Shown here in pieces: positions 50,491 through 59,588 of a stretch of 64,000 nt of DNA. The notes beneath the pieces are model-generated. The model saw only the letters and a program-made list of their open reading frames with translations, ran no database searches and had not been told where the DNA came from. Each line of letters starts with the position of its first letter. Position 1 is the first letter of the stretch. A program made the translations under genes and the position numbers. The stretch is from Limnobaculum xujianqingii (GTDB lineage: Bacteria; Pseudomonadota; Gammaproteobacteria; Enterobacterales; Enterobacteriaceae). The stretch covers positions 2,437,501 to 2,501,500 of the forward strand of contig NZ_JABMLK010000001.1 in the NCBI RefSeq assembly GCF_013394855.1, read 5' to 3'.

Positions 50491-51504
50491 ATGAAAAGCG
50501 TAGTCATTCAACAACCCGAAGTTTTAGTGATTGAAGATCGCCCGGTACCACAGCCACAAGCTGGTGAAGTGCGTCTGCGGGTGGAAAGTGCCGGTATCTG
50601 TGGTTCCGACGTGCATATTTATCGTGGTCATAATCCTTTTGCGAAATACCCGCGCGTTATCGGTCATGAGTTCTTTGGCCGCATTGATGCGGTTGGTGAA
50701 GGCGTTGATACATCCCGTGTTGGTCAGCGTGTGGTTGGCGATCCGGTGGTCAGCTGTGGTCACTGCTACCCGTGCTCAGTGGGCCGCCCGAATGTTTGTA
50801 CCTCTTTACAAGTTATTGGGGTTCATCGTGATGGCGGGTTCAGTGAATACATCACTCTGCCAGCCAAGAATGCCCATATTATTCCTGACAGCATCCCGGA
50901 TCGGGAAGCGACCATGATTGAGCCTTTTACTATCGCTGCAAATATCTGCAGTCAGATGAACCCTGGCCCTCTGGATGTTGCTCTGGTATATGGCGCAGGC
51001 CCAATGGGTTTGACCTCTATTCAGGCACTACGTGGCGTATACGGCGTTAAAGAGATTATTGTTGCGGATCGTATTGATGAGCGCTTAGCCATGGCTAAAG
51101 AAAACGGTGCCGATCGCGTAATTAACAATACCGATATCGACCTTACCGCAGAGCTGGCAAAGCTGGGTATCCGCCCCACTCTGATTATTGATGCTGCATG
51201 TCACCCGTCAATTTTGCCGGAAGCCATTGGTTTGGCATCACCAGCAGCCCGTATTGGCATTATGGGTTTCTCTTCCGACCCTTGCGTCATTAACCAACAG
51301 GGTATCACCAGTAAAGAGCTGACTATTTATAGCTCCCGCCTCAACAGTAATCGTTTCCCGATGGTTATTGACTGGATGAACAGCAAAAAAATCCATCCAG
51401 AAAAACTCATTACACATCAATTTGATTACACACAAGTCGTTGAAGCAATGGAGATATTTGAAAAAGATCCTAAGTTCTGTTGCAAAGTTTTATTGAAGTT
51501 TTAA
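50491..51504 (+). CDS. rspB: Zn-dependent alcohol/polyol dehydrogenase RspB
   Basis: Medium-chain NAD(P)-dependent dehydrogenase, likely oxidising a sugar acid such as L-gulonate or L-idonate. From ATG 50491 (AAGGAAA ribosome-binding site) it has 337 residues. Catalytic zinc ligands are Cys37 and His59-Glu60 (AGICGSD, RVIGHEFFGR). The structural zinc site is Cys89, 92, 95 and 103. The Rossmann loop is VYGAGPMGLTSIQAL. An ACAGAAAA/TTTTCTGT inverted repeat (51504-51535) follows in the gap to the transporter gene. Confidence 0.93.
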   Translation: MKSVVIQQPEVLVIEDRPVPQPQAGEVRLRVESAGICGSDVHIYRGHNPFAKYPRVIGHEFFGRIDAVGEGVDTSRVGQRVVGDPVVSCGHCYPCSVGRPNVCTSLQVIGVHRDGGFSEYITLPAKNAHIIPDSIPDREATMIEPFTIAANICSQMNPGPLDVALVYGAGPMGLTSIQALRGVYGVKEIIVADRIDERLAMAKENGADRVINNTDIDLTAELAKLGIRPTLIIDAACHPSILPEAIGLASPAARIGIMGFSSDPCVINQQGITSKELTIYSSRLNSNRFPMVIDWMNSKKIHPEKLITHQFDYTQVVEAMEIFEKDPKFCCKVLLKF

Positions 51505-51566
51505 CAGAAAACCTCTGTACCCAAACCTTTTCTGTATATATAACAACAACTGTAGAGAGCAGAAAT

Positions 51567-52985
51567 ATGACTAAAAGCATGGAATCAACAAATAATAAAC
51601 CGGAAAGAAGTACTTCTGATCTGGTTAAGGCCGCAGTTTCCGGCTGGCTGGGAACCGCACTCGAATTTATGGATTTTCAGCTGTACTCACTGGGTGCCGC
51701 GCTGGTTTTCCATGAGATTTTTTTCCCTGAGCAATCGGCAGCGATGGCGCTGATTCTGGCAATGGGAACCTACGGCGCAGGATATATTGCGCGTATCGTT
51801 GGCGCCTTTATCTTCGGCAGAATGGGCGACACCCTTGGCAGAAAAAAAGTTCTGTTTATTACCATCACCATGATGGGTATCTGTACCACGCTAATTGGCG
51901 TACTACCTACTTACGCTCAAATTGGTATCTTTGCGCCTCTATTATTGATTACTTTACGTATCATTCAGGGGCTGGGCGCAGGAGCTGAAATCTCCGGTGC
52001 AGGCACTATGCTGGCAGAATACGCCCCTAAAGGTAAGCGCGGCATTATCTCTTCACTGGTTGCTATGGGAACCAACTGCGGAACATTGAGCGCAACAGCG
52101 ATTTGGGCAGTAATGTTTGTTCTGCTCGACAGAGAACAGCTGCTTGACTGGGGATGGCGTATCCCGTTCCTGTCCAGCGTAGTTGTTATGATCTTTGCAG
52201 TTTGGTTACGGATGAACCTGAAAGAAAGCCCGGTCTTTGAGCAGGCCAGCGAAACCGCCGCTACTGAAACAGCAGCCGCGAAAAAGGCCGCCTCTGAAGA
52301 AAGCTCCATTCTTTCAATGTTCACCAGCAAATCCTTCTGGCTGGCAACCGGACTACGCTTTGGGCAGGCGGGTAACTCTGGCCTGATTCAAACCTTTCTG
52401 GCTGGTTATTTAGTACAAACACTGCTATTTGAAAAACGTATTCCAACTGATGCATTAATGATCAGTTCAATTCTTGGATTCCTGACCATTCCGCTGTTGG
52501 GCTGGCTGTCTGACAAAATTGGTCGCCGTCTGCCTTATATTGTGCTGAGCATCAGTGCCATTATCTTAGCCTACCCAATGCTATCAATGATTGTTGATAA
52601 AACCGGCGAAGTTAATGTGATTATGGCCTGCATTATCGTTATCCATAACGTTGCGGTACTGGGTCTGTTCGCCCTTGAAAACATTACTATGGCCGAAATG
52701 TTTGGCTCACGTAATCGCTTTACCCGGATGGCTATTTCTAAAGAGACTGGTGGTCTGGTCGCGGTAGGTTTTGGCCCGGTACTGGCAGGTATTTTCTGTA
52801 ACATGACCGACTCCTGGTGGCCAATCGTGGTGATGATTATTGTCTATTCATCTATCGGTTTAATCTCGGCTATCTGCATGCCTGAAGTGAAAGATCGCGA
52901 CCTGAGCGATCCAAGAGATGCGGCGGAAGTTCCAGCCCATGAGGCAGCAGAGGTTGACGTTCGCCGTGGTGCGGCAGAAGTTTAA
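51567..52985 (+). CDS. ydfJ: MFS metabolite:H+ symporter (YdfJ type)
   Basis: Twelve-helix major facilitator of the metabolite:H+ symporter (ShiA/ProP-like) family, 472 residues from ATG 51567. Visible are [18 protein letters not shown], the loop motif [31 protein letters not shown], and [11 protein letters not shown] in the second half. The neighbours suggest import of the sugar acid that RspA, RspB and YdfI process. The C-terminal tail repeats AAEV three times (about 450-472). In E. coli K-12 the homologous ydfJ is a damaged gene; here it is intact. Confidence 0.88.
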   Translation: MTKSMESTNNKPERSTSDLVKAAVSGWLGTALEFMDFQLYSLGAALVFHEIFFPEQSAAMALILAMGTYGAGYIARIVGAFIFGRMGDTLGRKKVLFITITMMGICTTLIGVLPTYAQIGIFAPLLLITLRIIQGLGAGAEISGAGTMLAEYAPKGKRGIISSLVAMGTNCGTLSATAIWAVMFVLLDREQLLDWGWRIPFLSSVVVMIFAVWLRMNLKESPVFEQASETAATETAAAKKAASEESSILSMFTSKSFWLATGLRFGQAGNSGLIQTFLAGYLVQTLLFEKRIPTDALMISSILGFLTIPLLGWLSDKIGRRLPYIVLSISAIILAYPMLSMIVDKTGEVNVIMACIIVIHNVAVLGLFALENITMAEMFGSRNRFTRMAISKETGGLVAVGFGPVLAGIFCNMTDSWWPIVVMIIVYSSIGLISAICMPEVKDRDLSDPRDAAEVPAHEAAEVDVRRGAAEV

Positions 52986-53028
52986 TCGCATCAGCGCTTA
53001 TTTATCATTTAACGGGTTAACCGACGAT

Positions 53029-54510
53029 ATGAATTTATCAAACAAATCATTACGCGATCTGCCGAAAAATGTCGTAGTGCCGAGCTACGACAGAACCAAA
53101 CTTCAGACTCGAATTGTGCATTTAGGCTTCGGCGCGTTTCACCGCGCCCACCAGGCAGTTTATGCCGATATTCTGGCATCAGAATACGGTAGCAACTGGG
53201 GATATTGTGAAGTTAACCTGATTGGTGGCGAACAGCAGATTAGTGACTTGAACGCACAGGAGCTGTTGTATTCGGTAGCTGAAATGGCTTCTGAAGGCTG
53301 GTCAGGTCGTGTGGTGGGCGTGGTTCGCCGCGCTATTCATGGTGAAGTTGATGGAATCAACAGCGTGCTGGAAGCCATGGCACAACCAGAGATTGCCATC
53401 GTTTCCATTACCATTACTGAGAAAGGCTATTGTTACCAGCCAGCTACCGGTACGTTAATTGAAGATCACCCACTGATTCAGCATGATATCGCTAACCCAT
53501 CAATGCCAAAATCAGCACCCGGCGCGATAGTTCAGGCTTTACGGTTGCGTCGTGACCGCAATCTTCCCGCTTTTAGCGTGATGTCCTGCGATAATATGCC
53601 GGAAAACGGTTACGTAACCCGTAATGTGGTTCTGGCGTTAGCCCGTATTCAGGATGCTCAACTGGCAAACTGGATTGAAACTAACGTCAGTTTCCCATCC
53701 ACGATGGTGGACCGTATTGTACCTGCCGTTACCCCGGAAACGCTGGAGAAAATAACGCAACAGCTTGGTGGAATTAACGATCCGGCAGGCGTAGCCTGCG
53801 AACCGTTCCGCCAGTGGGTGATTGAGGATAACTTTGTTAATGGTCGCCCTGAGTGGGAAAAAGCCGGGGCAGAGCTGGTAGAAGATGTGCTGCCATTTGA
53901 AGAAATGAAACTGCGTATGCTAAACGGCAGCCATTCATTTCTGGCCTATCTCGGCTATCTGGCAGGATATCAGCATATTAACGACTGTATGCAGGACGAC
54001 AACTACGCCACAGCTGCTCGCCATCTGATGCTAAGCGAGCAGGCACCAACGTTGCGTACTCAGGGTGTTGATTTGGAAGCCTATGCCGATTCATTACTTA
54101 ACCGCTATCGCAATACAGCCCTGAAGCACCGTACCTGGCAAATCGCGATGGATGGAACGCAGAAGCTGCCACAGCGGATGCTGGATTCAGTACGCTACCA
54201 TCTTGCCCATAACAGCCGCTTTGACTGTCTGGCGTTGGGGATTGCGGCCTGGATGCGCTACGTTGGTGGTATTGATGAGCAAGGGCAACCGATTGAAGTT
54301 AGCGATCCATTGCTGGAACAGTTAAAAGCACTGGTTGCTGCAAGTGATGAAGGTGCTGAACGAGTAAAAGCATTGCTGTCACTGGAAGTGGTGTTTGGTA
54401 AAGAGCTGCCGCAAAACACTCGCTTTGTTACGGTTGTGACAGAAGCCTATTTGCAGTTGTTAAAGTCTGGCGCGAAACAGAGTGTTGCTTTGTTACTTAG
54501 ACAGTTCTGA
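53029..54510 (+). CDS. ydfI: Mannitol dehydrogenase/fructuronate reductase family oxidoreductase YdfI
   Basis: Long-chain, NAD-dependent polyol dehydrogenase family (with UxuB and MtlK-like enzymes). From ATG 53029 it has 493 residues. The nucleotide-binding motif is [15 protein letters not shown] and the catalytic Lys-x(4)-Asn-x(2)-His appears in [16 protein letters not shown]. Likely substrate is D-mannonate/fructuronate or a related acid, feeding the dehydratase RspA. It is the last gene of the operon. A longer in-frame reading from 52918 would overlap the transporter gene and is not supported. Confidence 0.9.
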   Translation: MNLSNKSLRDLPKNVVVPSYDRTKLQTRIVHLGFGAFHRAHQAVYADILASEYGSNWGYCEVNLIGGEQQISDLNAQELLYSVAEMASEGWSGRVVGVVRRAIHGEVDGINSVLEAMAQPEIAIVSITITEKGYCYQPATGTLIEDHPLIQHDIANPSMPKSAPGAIVQALRLRRDRNLPAFSVMSCDNMPENGYVTRNVVLALARIQDAQLANWIETNVSFPSTMVDRIVPAVTPETLEKITQQLGGINDPAGVACEPFRQWVIEDNFVNGRPEWEKAGAELVEDVLPFEEMKLRMLNGSHSFLAYLGYLAGYQHINDCMQDDNYATAARHLMLSEQAPTLRTQGVDLEAYADSLLNRYRNTALKHRTWQIAMDGTQKLPQRMLDSVRYHLAHNSRFDCLALGIAAWMRYVGGIDEQGQPIEVSDPLLEQLKALVAASDEGAERVKALLSLEVVFGKELPQNTRFVTVVTEAYLQLLKSGAKQSVALLLRQF

Positions 54511-54528
54511 TAAATCAGCAACTGTGTA

Positions 54529-54763
54529 TATTCCGACCGTAAAAACACAGTGCTTATGTCTACACTGGTAACGGTCGGAAAACCGTCTGTACTTAGCTAC
54601 GAAGTGCGTCGGGCCTGGCCGGGTTAGGGGCCGTTACAAAACACCTTCGGTGTTTTGCCCTACGGGCCAGCGCTAGCGCTGTTCAAACAGGCTTTGCCTG
54701 TTTGTCGTTGGCTTACGCCAAGTCGACCCCAACACCCGTCCCTCCCGTCGATTAGCTATCTTA
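54529..54763 (+). repeat. Convergent-intergenic structured repeat, copy 3 (235 bp, with hairpin insertion)
   Basis: Starts TATTCCGACCGTAAAAAC. Its arms TTCCGACCG/CGGTCGGAA carry a compensatory change relative to the other copies. The core GGGCCTGGCCGGGTTAGGGG is followed by about 75 extra bp (54631-54705) made of three perfect fold-backs, then TTGGC-TTAC-GCCAA and the GTCGACCCCAACACCCGTC end running to 54763. It lies between convergent ydfI and the histidine-kinase gene. Confidence 0.93.
54637..54704 (+). repeat. Three-hairpin insertion inside repeat copy 3
   Basis: CAAAACACC-TTC-GGTGTTTTG (54637-54657), the self-complementary CAGCGCTAGCGCTG (54668-54681), and CAAACAGGC-TTT-GCCTGTTTG (54684-54704). 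All stems are perfect, the two outer ones with 9 bp and triloops. The other three copies lack this segment at the corresponding point. Confidence 0.85.
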
Positions 54764-54833
54764 GGAACTATCTGGCTTTATCATCAATCTGAAATAACCT
54801 CCCTCTCGGGTGGTTATTTTTCATCATTCAAAA

Positions 54834-56231
54834 CTAAACAACCGGAAAACTCATCACGAACCGACTGCCGTGTCCCACTTCACTTTCTACCCAAATAGTA
54901 CCGTTATGCAGCTCTATAATAGATTTCACCAAAGCCAGCCCCAGTCCGGTGCTTTCATTCGAGCTTCTGGCGCTATCGGCACAGTAAAAACGTTCGAATA
55001 TATGGTCGATGTGTAATGGTTCAATCCCTTCACCGGTATCAGTCACCGACAAAATCAGGCGATCGTTCTCTCTTTCTGCTGCCAGCGTAATTTTTCCGCC
55101 TACTGGCGTATAGCGTAATGCGTTATCAACCAGATTAGAAAATGCCCGTCGTAATAACATCACGTCAGCCTGCATGGTGTAATCGCCAGAAATTGATAAC
55201 TCAACCTGCCTCTCTTCCGCCAAACCGCTAAAGAATTCAGCCACCTGATTAAACAGAATCGAAGTTGATACCGGCTCAATATGAATAACTTCCCGAGAGT
55301 TATCTGCTCTGGCAAGAAACAGCATGGAGGAGATCATTCGGGATAACCGTTCCCCTTCTTCCATAATTTTCTCCAGCGTTTCCTGATACTCTTCCGGAGT
55401 ACGAAGCTGGGACTGTGTTACGCTGGCGGCGGCAACCATATTATTGATGGGCGCGCGGAATTCGTGAGCAATATCCGATGAGAAGCGCGATAGTTCAGCA
55501 AAAGAGCTTTCTAATCGACTAAGCATATCGTCGAAAGAAGCGGCTAACTCTTTTAGCTCTCTGGGCCATTTTTGTTGGCCTATGCGAGTATTGAGCCGTT
55601 CCACATGAATATTCTGTATTTGCTTATTCAGAATATTTAATGGTTTAAGACCACTTCGTACTATCAACCATCCAAGCAGTGCTGAAATAACCAGTGCAAT
55701 GGATACCACCACTTTCAGAATATCCAGACAAAGATCCAGAATTTCTCGTTCCTGGCTAACGTTCAGCGCTGCCTGTACTAACCATACTTGCCCGTTAGCC
55801 TGAGCTACCTTGCGGCTTCCCAGTAACATCTTGCTCTTGCGTTCTCCCTGCTTAGAGAAGGTTATTTTATAGTTAAACTTCTCGTCAGCATCGGGAAACT
55901 CCTCTGGTGAAATCGTCAATTGGGGAGATTCCGCAAACAGTTGCCCGTTCGGCATAATCACTCGCAAAAATGCCCGCTTATCCGGATCGATATTTTCAAA
56001 CCAGCGTTGCTGCCAAACCCTCAACTTACGATTATCGTGAATACTTTCAATAACACTGCTTTGCGACTGAAGAATATTATTTAATTCAAGTTGGTTCTTT
56101 TTCTTTAGCTGTTCGACCAGTGCAGTAAATACGATCACAGAGACGATTAGCACTATTATCGTCATGGCTAAAGTAAAAAAGATACTCAGCCGCTGGGTTA
56201 ACGACCAGCTACGGATATCAAACAGTTTCAT
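54834..56231 (-). CDS. Heavy-metal/oxidant-type sensor histidine kinase (CusS/HprS-like)
   Basis: A 465-residue membrane sensor kinase: TM1 (about 15-38), a periplasmic loop of about 130 residues, TM2 (about 172-192), HAMP (about 193-245), and a HisKA domain with phosphorylated His256 in SSDIAHEFRAPINNM. The ATPase domain has NLVDNALRYTP (Asn366, Asn370), DTGEGIEP and TGLGLALVKSI. The HEFRAPI box is typical of the CusS/CopS/HprS subfamily. Its start overlaps the response-regulator gene by 14 bp. The inducing signal cannot be read from sequence; copper or reactive oxygen or chlorine species are the family precedents. Confidence 0.88.
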   Translation of the reverse strand: MKLFDIRSWSLTQRLSIFFTLAMTIIVLIVSVIVFTALVEQLKKKNQLELNNILQSQSSVIESIHDNRKLRVWQQRWFENIDPDKRAFLRVIMPNGQLFAESPQLTISPEEFPDADEKFNYKITFSKQGERKSKMLLGSRKVAQANGQVWLVQAALNVSQEREILDLCLDILKVVVSIALVISALLGWLIVRSGLKPLNILNKQIQNIHVERLNTRIGQQKWPRELKELAASFDDMLSRLESSFAELSRFSSDIAHEFRAPINNMVAAASVTQSQLRTPEEYQETLEKIMEEGERLSRMISSMLFLARADNSREVIHIEPVSTSILFNQVAEFFSGLAEERQVELSISGDYTMQADVMLLRRAFSNLVDNALRYTPVGGKITLAAERENDRLILSVTDTGEGIEPLHIDHIFERFYCADSARSSNESTGLGLALVKSIIELHNGTIWVESEVGHGSRFVMSFPVV

Positions 56232-56910
56232 CTCTCAACTCCATCACGTAGCCGGCACCCCGGATAGTGTGTAACAGCTTGACCGAATAGGGATCATCCA
56301 CTTTGGTACGTAATCGGCGAATAGCCACATCTACCACATTAGTTCCGGAGTCAAAATTCATATCCCAGACCATTTCGGATATCACAATACGCGATAACAC
56401 CTCGCCGCTGCGGCGCATCAGCAAACTTAACAAAGTGAATTCTCTTGGTGTCAGCTCCAGACGTTTTCCCTGCCGATAAACCTGATGTTTCAATAGATCG
56501 AGTTCCAGGTCGGCTACTCGCAATACTGTAGATTCCGGCTGTTGTGGATCAATCTGGCGTCGCTGAATAACACGAATACGCGCCAACAGTTCACTGAAGG
56601 AAAACGGTTTTATCAGATAATCATCCGCCCCTAACTCCAGACCCCGCACCCGATCTTCAACATTATCTCTGGCGGTCAGATACATTACCGTAGTTTGCTT
56701 ACCCGCTTTACGCGCCATTTCCAAAATATCCCAACCGCTCAGGCCTGGCAGCATGACATCCAGAATCGCCAAATCATATTCATTGGTTAACAGATAGTGC
56801 AAACCATCGGGACCATTGGTCGCAATATCGACCACCATGCCTTGCTCTTTGAGCCCACGGGCGATGTATTCCGATGCCATTTTCTGATCTTCTACCAATA
56901 ATATTTTCAT
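56218..56910 (-). CDS. OmpR/PhoB-family response regulator (CusR/HprR-like)
   Basis: The 230 residues comprise a receiver domain (Glu7-Asp8, phospho-acceptor Asp51 in LAILDVMLPG, Lys in LIKPFSF) and a winged helix (LTPREFTLLSLLMRRSGEV, DVAIRRLRTKVDD). It partners the kinase encoded directly downstream. An ATTACA-N4-TGTCAT box resembling the CusR/HprR target lies upstream of the flavocytochrome gene (58454-58469), which is the likely regulated gene. Confidence 0.92.
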   Translation of the reverse strand: MKILLVEDQKMASEYIARGLKEQGMVVDIATNGPDGLHYLLTNEYDLAILDVMLPGLSGWDILEMARKAGKQTTVMYLTARDNVEDRVRGLELGADDYLIKPFSFSELLARIRVIQRRQIDPQQPESTVLRVADLELDLLKHQVYRQGKRLELTPREFTLLSLLMRRSGEVLSRIVISEMVWDMNFDSGTNVVDVAIRRLRTKVDDPYSVKLLHTIRGAGYVMELRDETV

Positions 56911-56982
56911 AGCAGTTATCCGTTTACTTTATGCATATCAACAGGATTTTCTTTTTGTATCTGACTTAATTAAAACGACCCA

Positions 56983-57012
56983 ATCAGAGCCATGATGATT
57001 AATGGCTCTGAT
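56983..57012 (-). promoter_or_regulatory. Hairpin between the flavocytochrome and response-regulator genes
   Basis: ATCAGAGCCAT (56983-56993) pairs perfectly with ATGGCTCTGAT (57002-57012) around an 8-nt loop. In the direction of transcription no T tract follows, so it could lower read-through from the flavocytochrome gene into the regulator genes or mark mRNA processing. Confidence 0.55.
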
Positions 57013-57065
57013 GATGTAAATAAATATAAAAGTCCCGCTTTCATCTGGATTGGTAAAATGAGCCA

Positions 57066-58358
57066 TCAACGCATTGAAAATATTTCATGGTGAAACTGAC
57101 TCTGACACCACCCTGAAGCGGATAAACCTTTCTTTAAATGTTCAGCAAACACTTCCGGACCACAAAAACTAACGGAATAATCGGTGCAGTTATCCATCTG
57201 GTGAATAATCTCTTCCGGCGTTAATAGTTCTCCGTCGTCCGCCAGCAATACTCGCAGCTCCACATGAGATATTCGTTTGGTTAAAAGCTGCAGGCGTTCA
57301 ATAAAAAAGGCCTCTTGCCGATTTCTGGCACAGTAGAAAAATATTACTTTTTCCAGTGGAGCTTGAGCACTTCTGCCTGACGCGAGGGATTCCAGCCAGG
57401 CAATAAATGGCGTAACCCCAATACCAGCACCGACCCATACTTGCTTCTTGTTATCCGACAGCAGAAATTTGCCGTAACCTCCTTCAACTTCAACCTGCTG
57501 CCCTGCTTGCAAATCATTTACCAGCTTAGCGGTATAGTCACCCAACGCTTTAACTGCTATTTCGATGATTTTTTGCTGTTTGTCATAATTAACCACGGTA
57601 AAAGGATGAGGGGATTCACCATCATGAAAGTTGAGATAGGCAAACTGCCCCGGCTGATACTTCATCGGCTGATCGACAGTTATCTGAAAATGAACAGTAT
57701 TGCTGGCATAACGCTCAACATTAATTACCGTACCGTTAACCTTTTTCTTATTACCAATCTGGCTGGTCAGTGACAACAGAGCACAATAACAGCCAACAAA
57801 TACCATGGCTATAACCGTAATATCATACAACAGGGTATTCATCAGATATTTTAGTGACATAACAGAATGAAGCGCTCCGGCGATAAATATGATCCCCGCC
57901 AACTTATGCAGAATCACAAATCTTTTATAACTGATGGCTTTTAACAGGCTTACCAGCGCAAAAACGACAAAAGCATAAAACGCCCACTCACCAATATCAT
58001 TAGCAATGGCATGCCAGTTAATCCCTTCCGCTTCAGGACGAAAAGGTCGTTGCACCACACCGGCTTGCGTTAGCCATTTACCGGCTTTAAATGCCAGCCA
58101 ATGGGCCGATAGCGCCACTAATGACCCAATTCCCAGATATTTATGCAGGCGATACATTTTATCCAATCCGTTCAGGCGTTTTTCAAGCCAGGCGGGGCGG
58201 ATAGCCAATAACATTGCGGCACTCATATAGCCAAAGCTAAGAATACCGGTCAATAAAATGAGCTGGCGTCGCCAGAAGAAGAAGTTGAATGTCTCTGGTA
58301 ATGAAAACAGAAAAGTCACTGCCCAAATTAAAATTAAACCACCCGTTAACCGGCGCAT
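57066..58358 (-). CDS. Ferric-reductase-like transmembrane flavocytochrome
   Basis: A 430-residue protein of the NOX/FRE superfamily. Six membrane helices (about 1-200) carry two bis-His pairs, His72/His86 and His151/His164, fitting two stacked b hemes. The cytosolic part has an FAD domain (QPGQFAYLNF, HPFTVVN at 251-257) and an NAD(P) domain (VGAGIGVTPFIAW at 309-321, ending with FCGPEVF and FHHEIF). It should move electrons from NAD(P)H across the inner membrane to Fe(III), oxygen or another acceptor. It lies upstream of the two-component genes on the same strand (155-bp gap), suggesting a dedicated stress-responsive module. Confidence 0.85.
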   Translation of the reverse strand: MRRLTGGLILIWAVTFLFSLPETFNFFFWRRQLILLTGILSFGYMSAAMLLAIRPAWLEKRLNGLDKMYRLHKYLGIGSLVALSAHWLAFKAGKWLTQAGVVQRPFRPEAEGINWHAIANDIGEWAFYAFVVFALVSLLKAISYKRFVILHKLAGIIFIAGALHSVMSLKYLMNTLLYDITVIAMVFVGCYCALLSLTSQIGNKKKVNGTVINVERYASNTVHFQITVDQPMKYQPGQFAYLNFHDGESPHPFTVVNYDKQQKIIEIAVKALGDYTAKLVNDLQAGQQVEVEGGYGKFLLSDNKKQVWVGAGIGVTPFIAWLESLASGRSAQAPLEKVIFFYCARNRQEAFFIERLQLLTKRISHVELRVLLADDGELLTPEEIIHQMDNCTDYSVSFCGPEVFAEHLKKGLSASGWCQSQFHHEIFSMR

Positions 58359-58453
58359 AAGCTATTCCCTCTATGACAATGATTGCTGGCTTAATAGCCC
58401 AATAAATTGCAAAAAGAATAACAATGTCCGAATGACAAACCGCCAATGCACAG

Positions 58454-58469
58454 ATTACATTTCTGTCAT
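58454..58469 (-). promoter_or_regulatory. CusR/HprR-type response-regulator box
   Basis: ATTACA-TTTC-TGTCAT is an imperfect palindrome with five of six positions symmetric, starting 96 bp upstream of the flavocytochrome ATG. Known boxes are ATTACA-N4-TGTAAT for HprR (YedW) and ATGACA-N4-TGTCAT for CusR; this site joins one half of each. Binding by the adjacent regulator is inferred. Confidence 0.6.
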
Positions 58470-58758
58470 TTTTATCTGCACGCAGGCAATTACATAACAC
58501 GCCAATGAATTGCTGATTTACACGCCAAAGATCAAATTAAATGGACTTTAATCATGATAGGTTCATTTATATTTAAGGCGGTTTGTGGGTGAAATACCGG
58601 TTTTATGGTCAAAAACAACCTGTTCTCTGCTAAATAACCTTTGTGCTAGTTAACTGGGTAATATATTCCAGTGAAAATATTCATTCGCTACTCAATTGGA
58701 TTTGTTAAAAATGACGCTTTTCCATAAGAATTCTGGCGAATTATCCGTGAAATTCCGC

Positions 58759-58764
58759 TATAAT
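58759..58764 (+). promoter_or_regulatory. rspR -10 hexamer
   Basis: A consensus TATAAT in CCGCTATAATGCGG, 42 bp before the rspR ATG; the -35 is poor. The start of transcription near 58771 would nearly coincide with the alternative TTG codon at 58773, which favours the ATG at 58806 as translation start. The hexamer is inside a small palindrome (CCGC/GCGG) that could be an operator. Confidence 0.55.
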
Positions 58765-58805
58765 GCGGAAAGTTGCTAACTACAGTAAGAGCTCTATCGA
58801 CATCA

Positions 58806-59495
58806 ATGACCATTGCTTACCCATTCGCTACCAGTGAGCCCGTCAATCAGCAAATCTACCGCCTGTTAAGGCAGGAGATCGTTGATTGTACGATTCGTCC
58901 GGGTACTTTACTGTCAGAAAAAGAGATCTCAACTCGCTTCAATGTATCCCGGCAGCCAGTCAGAGAAGCATTTATCAAACTGTCAGAAACCGGATTAGTC
59001 CAAATTCTGCCGCAGCGAGGCACCTTCGTAATGAAGATTTCCGCCAAGCGCGTGTCTGATGGGCGTTTTATCCGAGAAGCCGTCGAAATAGCGATTATTC
59101 GCCGGGCTGCGTTAGCTATCACTCCTGAACACTTGATGCAGTTAAAACACAATCTCCATCGTCAGGAGCTTGCTGCCAGCAATAAGCGTATCAAAGAGTT
59201 TTTAGAGCTGGATGATGAGTTTCATCGCACTTTCACCCAGATCGTCGATTGCCCAATGGCCTGGGAAACCATCGAAACCATTAAAGCCACTATGGACCGT
59301 GTACGGTTTATGAGCCTGGCCGATGTTTCTCCACCAGAGAGCCTGATTGAGCAGCACTACAAAATCTATGACGGGCTGGAAAAACGCGATCCCGATGCAG
59401 CAGAAGCCGCAATGAAACAGCACCTTGGAGAGATGATCTCCACCGTCACGACCATTTCCCAACGCAATACTGACTGGTTCGAAGCTGACGAATAA
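58806..59495 (+). CDS. rspR: GntR/FadR-family regulator RspR
   Basis: FCD-type GntR repressor, 229 residues from ATG 58806. N-terminal winged helix: VNQQIYRLLRQEIVDCTIRP, SEKEISTRFNVSRQPVREAF. C-terminal FCD ligand domain: ELDDEFHRTFTQIVDCPMAW and VSPPESLIEQHYKIYDGLEK. These segments closely match E. coli RspR (YdfH), the regulator of rspAB. The rsp structural operon ends at 54510, so the regulator is separated from it by the two-component/flavocytochrome module; in E. coli it is adjacent. A TTG at 58773 would add 11 residues. Confidence 0.9.
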   Translation: MTIAYPFATSEPVNQQIYRLLRQEIVDCTIRPGTLLSEKEISTRFNVSRQPVREAFIKLSETGLVQILPQRGTFVMKISAKRVSDGRFIREAVEIAIIRRAALAITPEHLMQLKHNLHRQELAASNKRIKEFLELDDEFHRTFTQIVDCPMAWETIETIKATMDRVRFMSLADVSPPESLIEQHYKIYDGLEKRDPDAAEAAMKQHLGEMISTVTTISQRNTDWFEADE

Positions 59496-59523
59496 CGTTT
59501 CGCTTTAGTTGGTAGGTGTAAAC

Positions 59524-59560
59524 AATAAAAAATAGCGGCATTAAGCCGCTATTTTTTATT
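59524..59560 (+). terminator. rspR terminator
   Basis: AATAAAAAATAGCGGC (59524-59539), loop ATTAA, GCCGCTATTTTTTATT (59545-59560): a perfect 16-bp stem with T tracts on both strands. Its central arms are the same as those of the hairpin at 59795-59821. Confidence 0.93.
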
Positions 59561-59588
59561 GTAAACGTATTTAATTCAGTTCTGAGAA

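Larger units (their letters stand above)
58359..58805. promoter_or_regulatory. Divergent flavocytochrome/rspR regulatory region
   Basis: 447 bp without a gene. It contains the CusR/HprR-like box (58454-58469), a 9-bp direct repeat ACACGCCAA (58497-58505 and 58520-58528, 23 bp apart, with a further CGCCAA at 58441), and the rspR -10 TATAAT at 58759-58764. The central part (58540-58740) is AT-rich with nothing else I can name. Confidence 0.6.
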
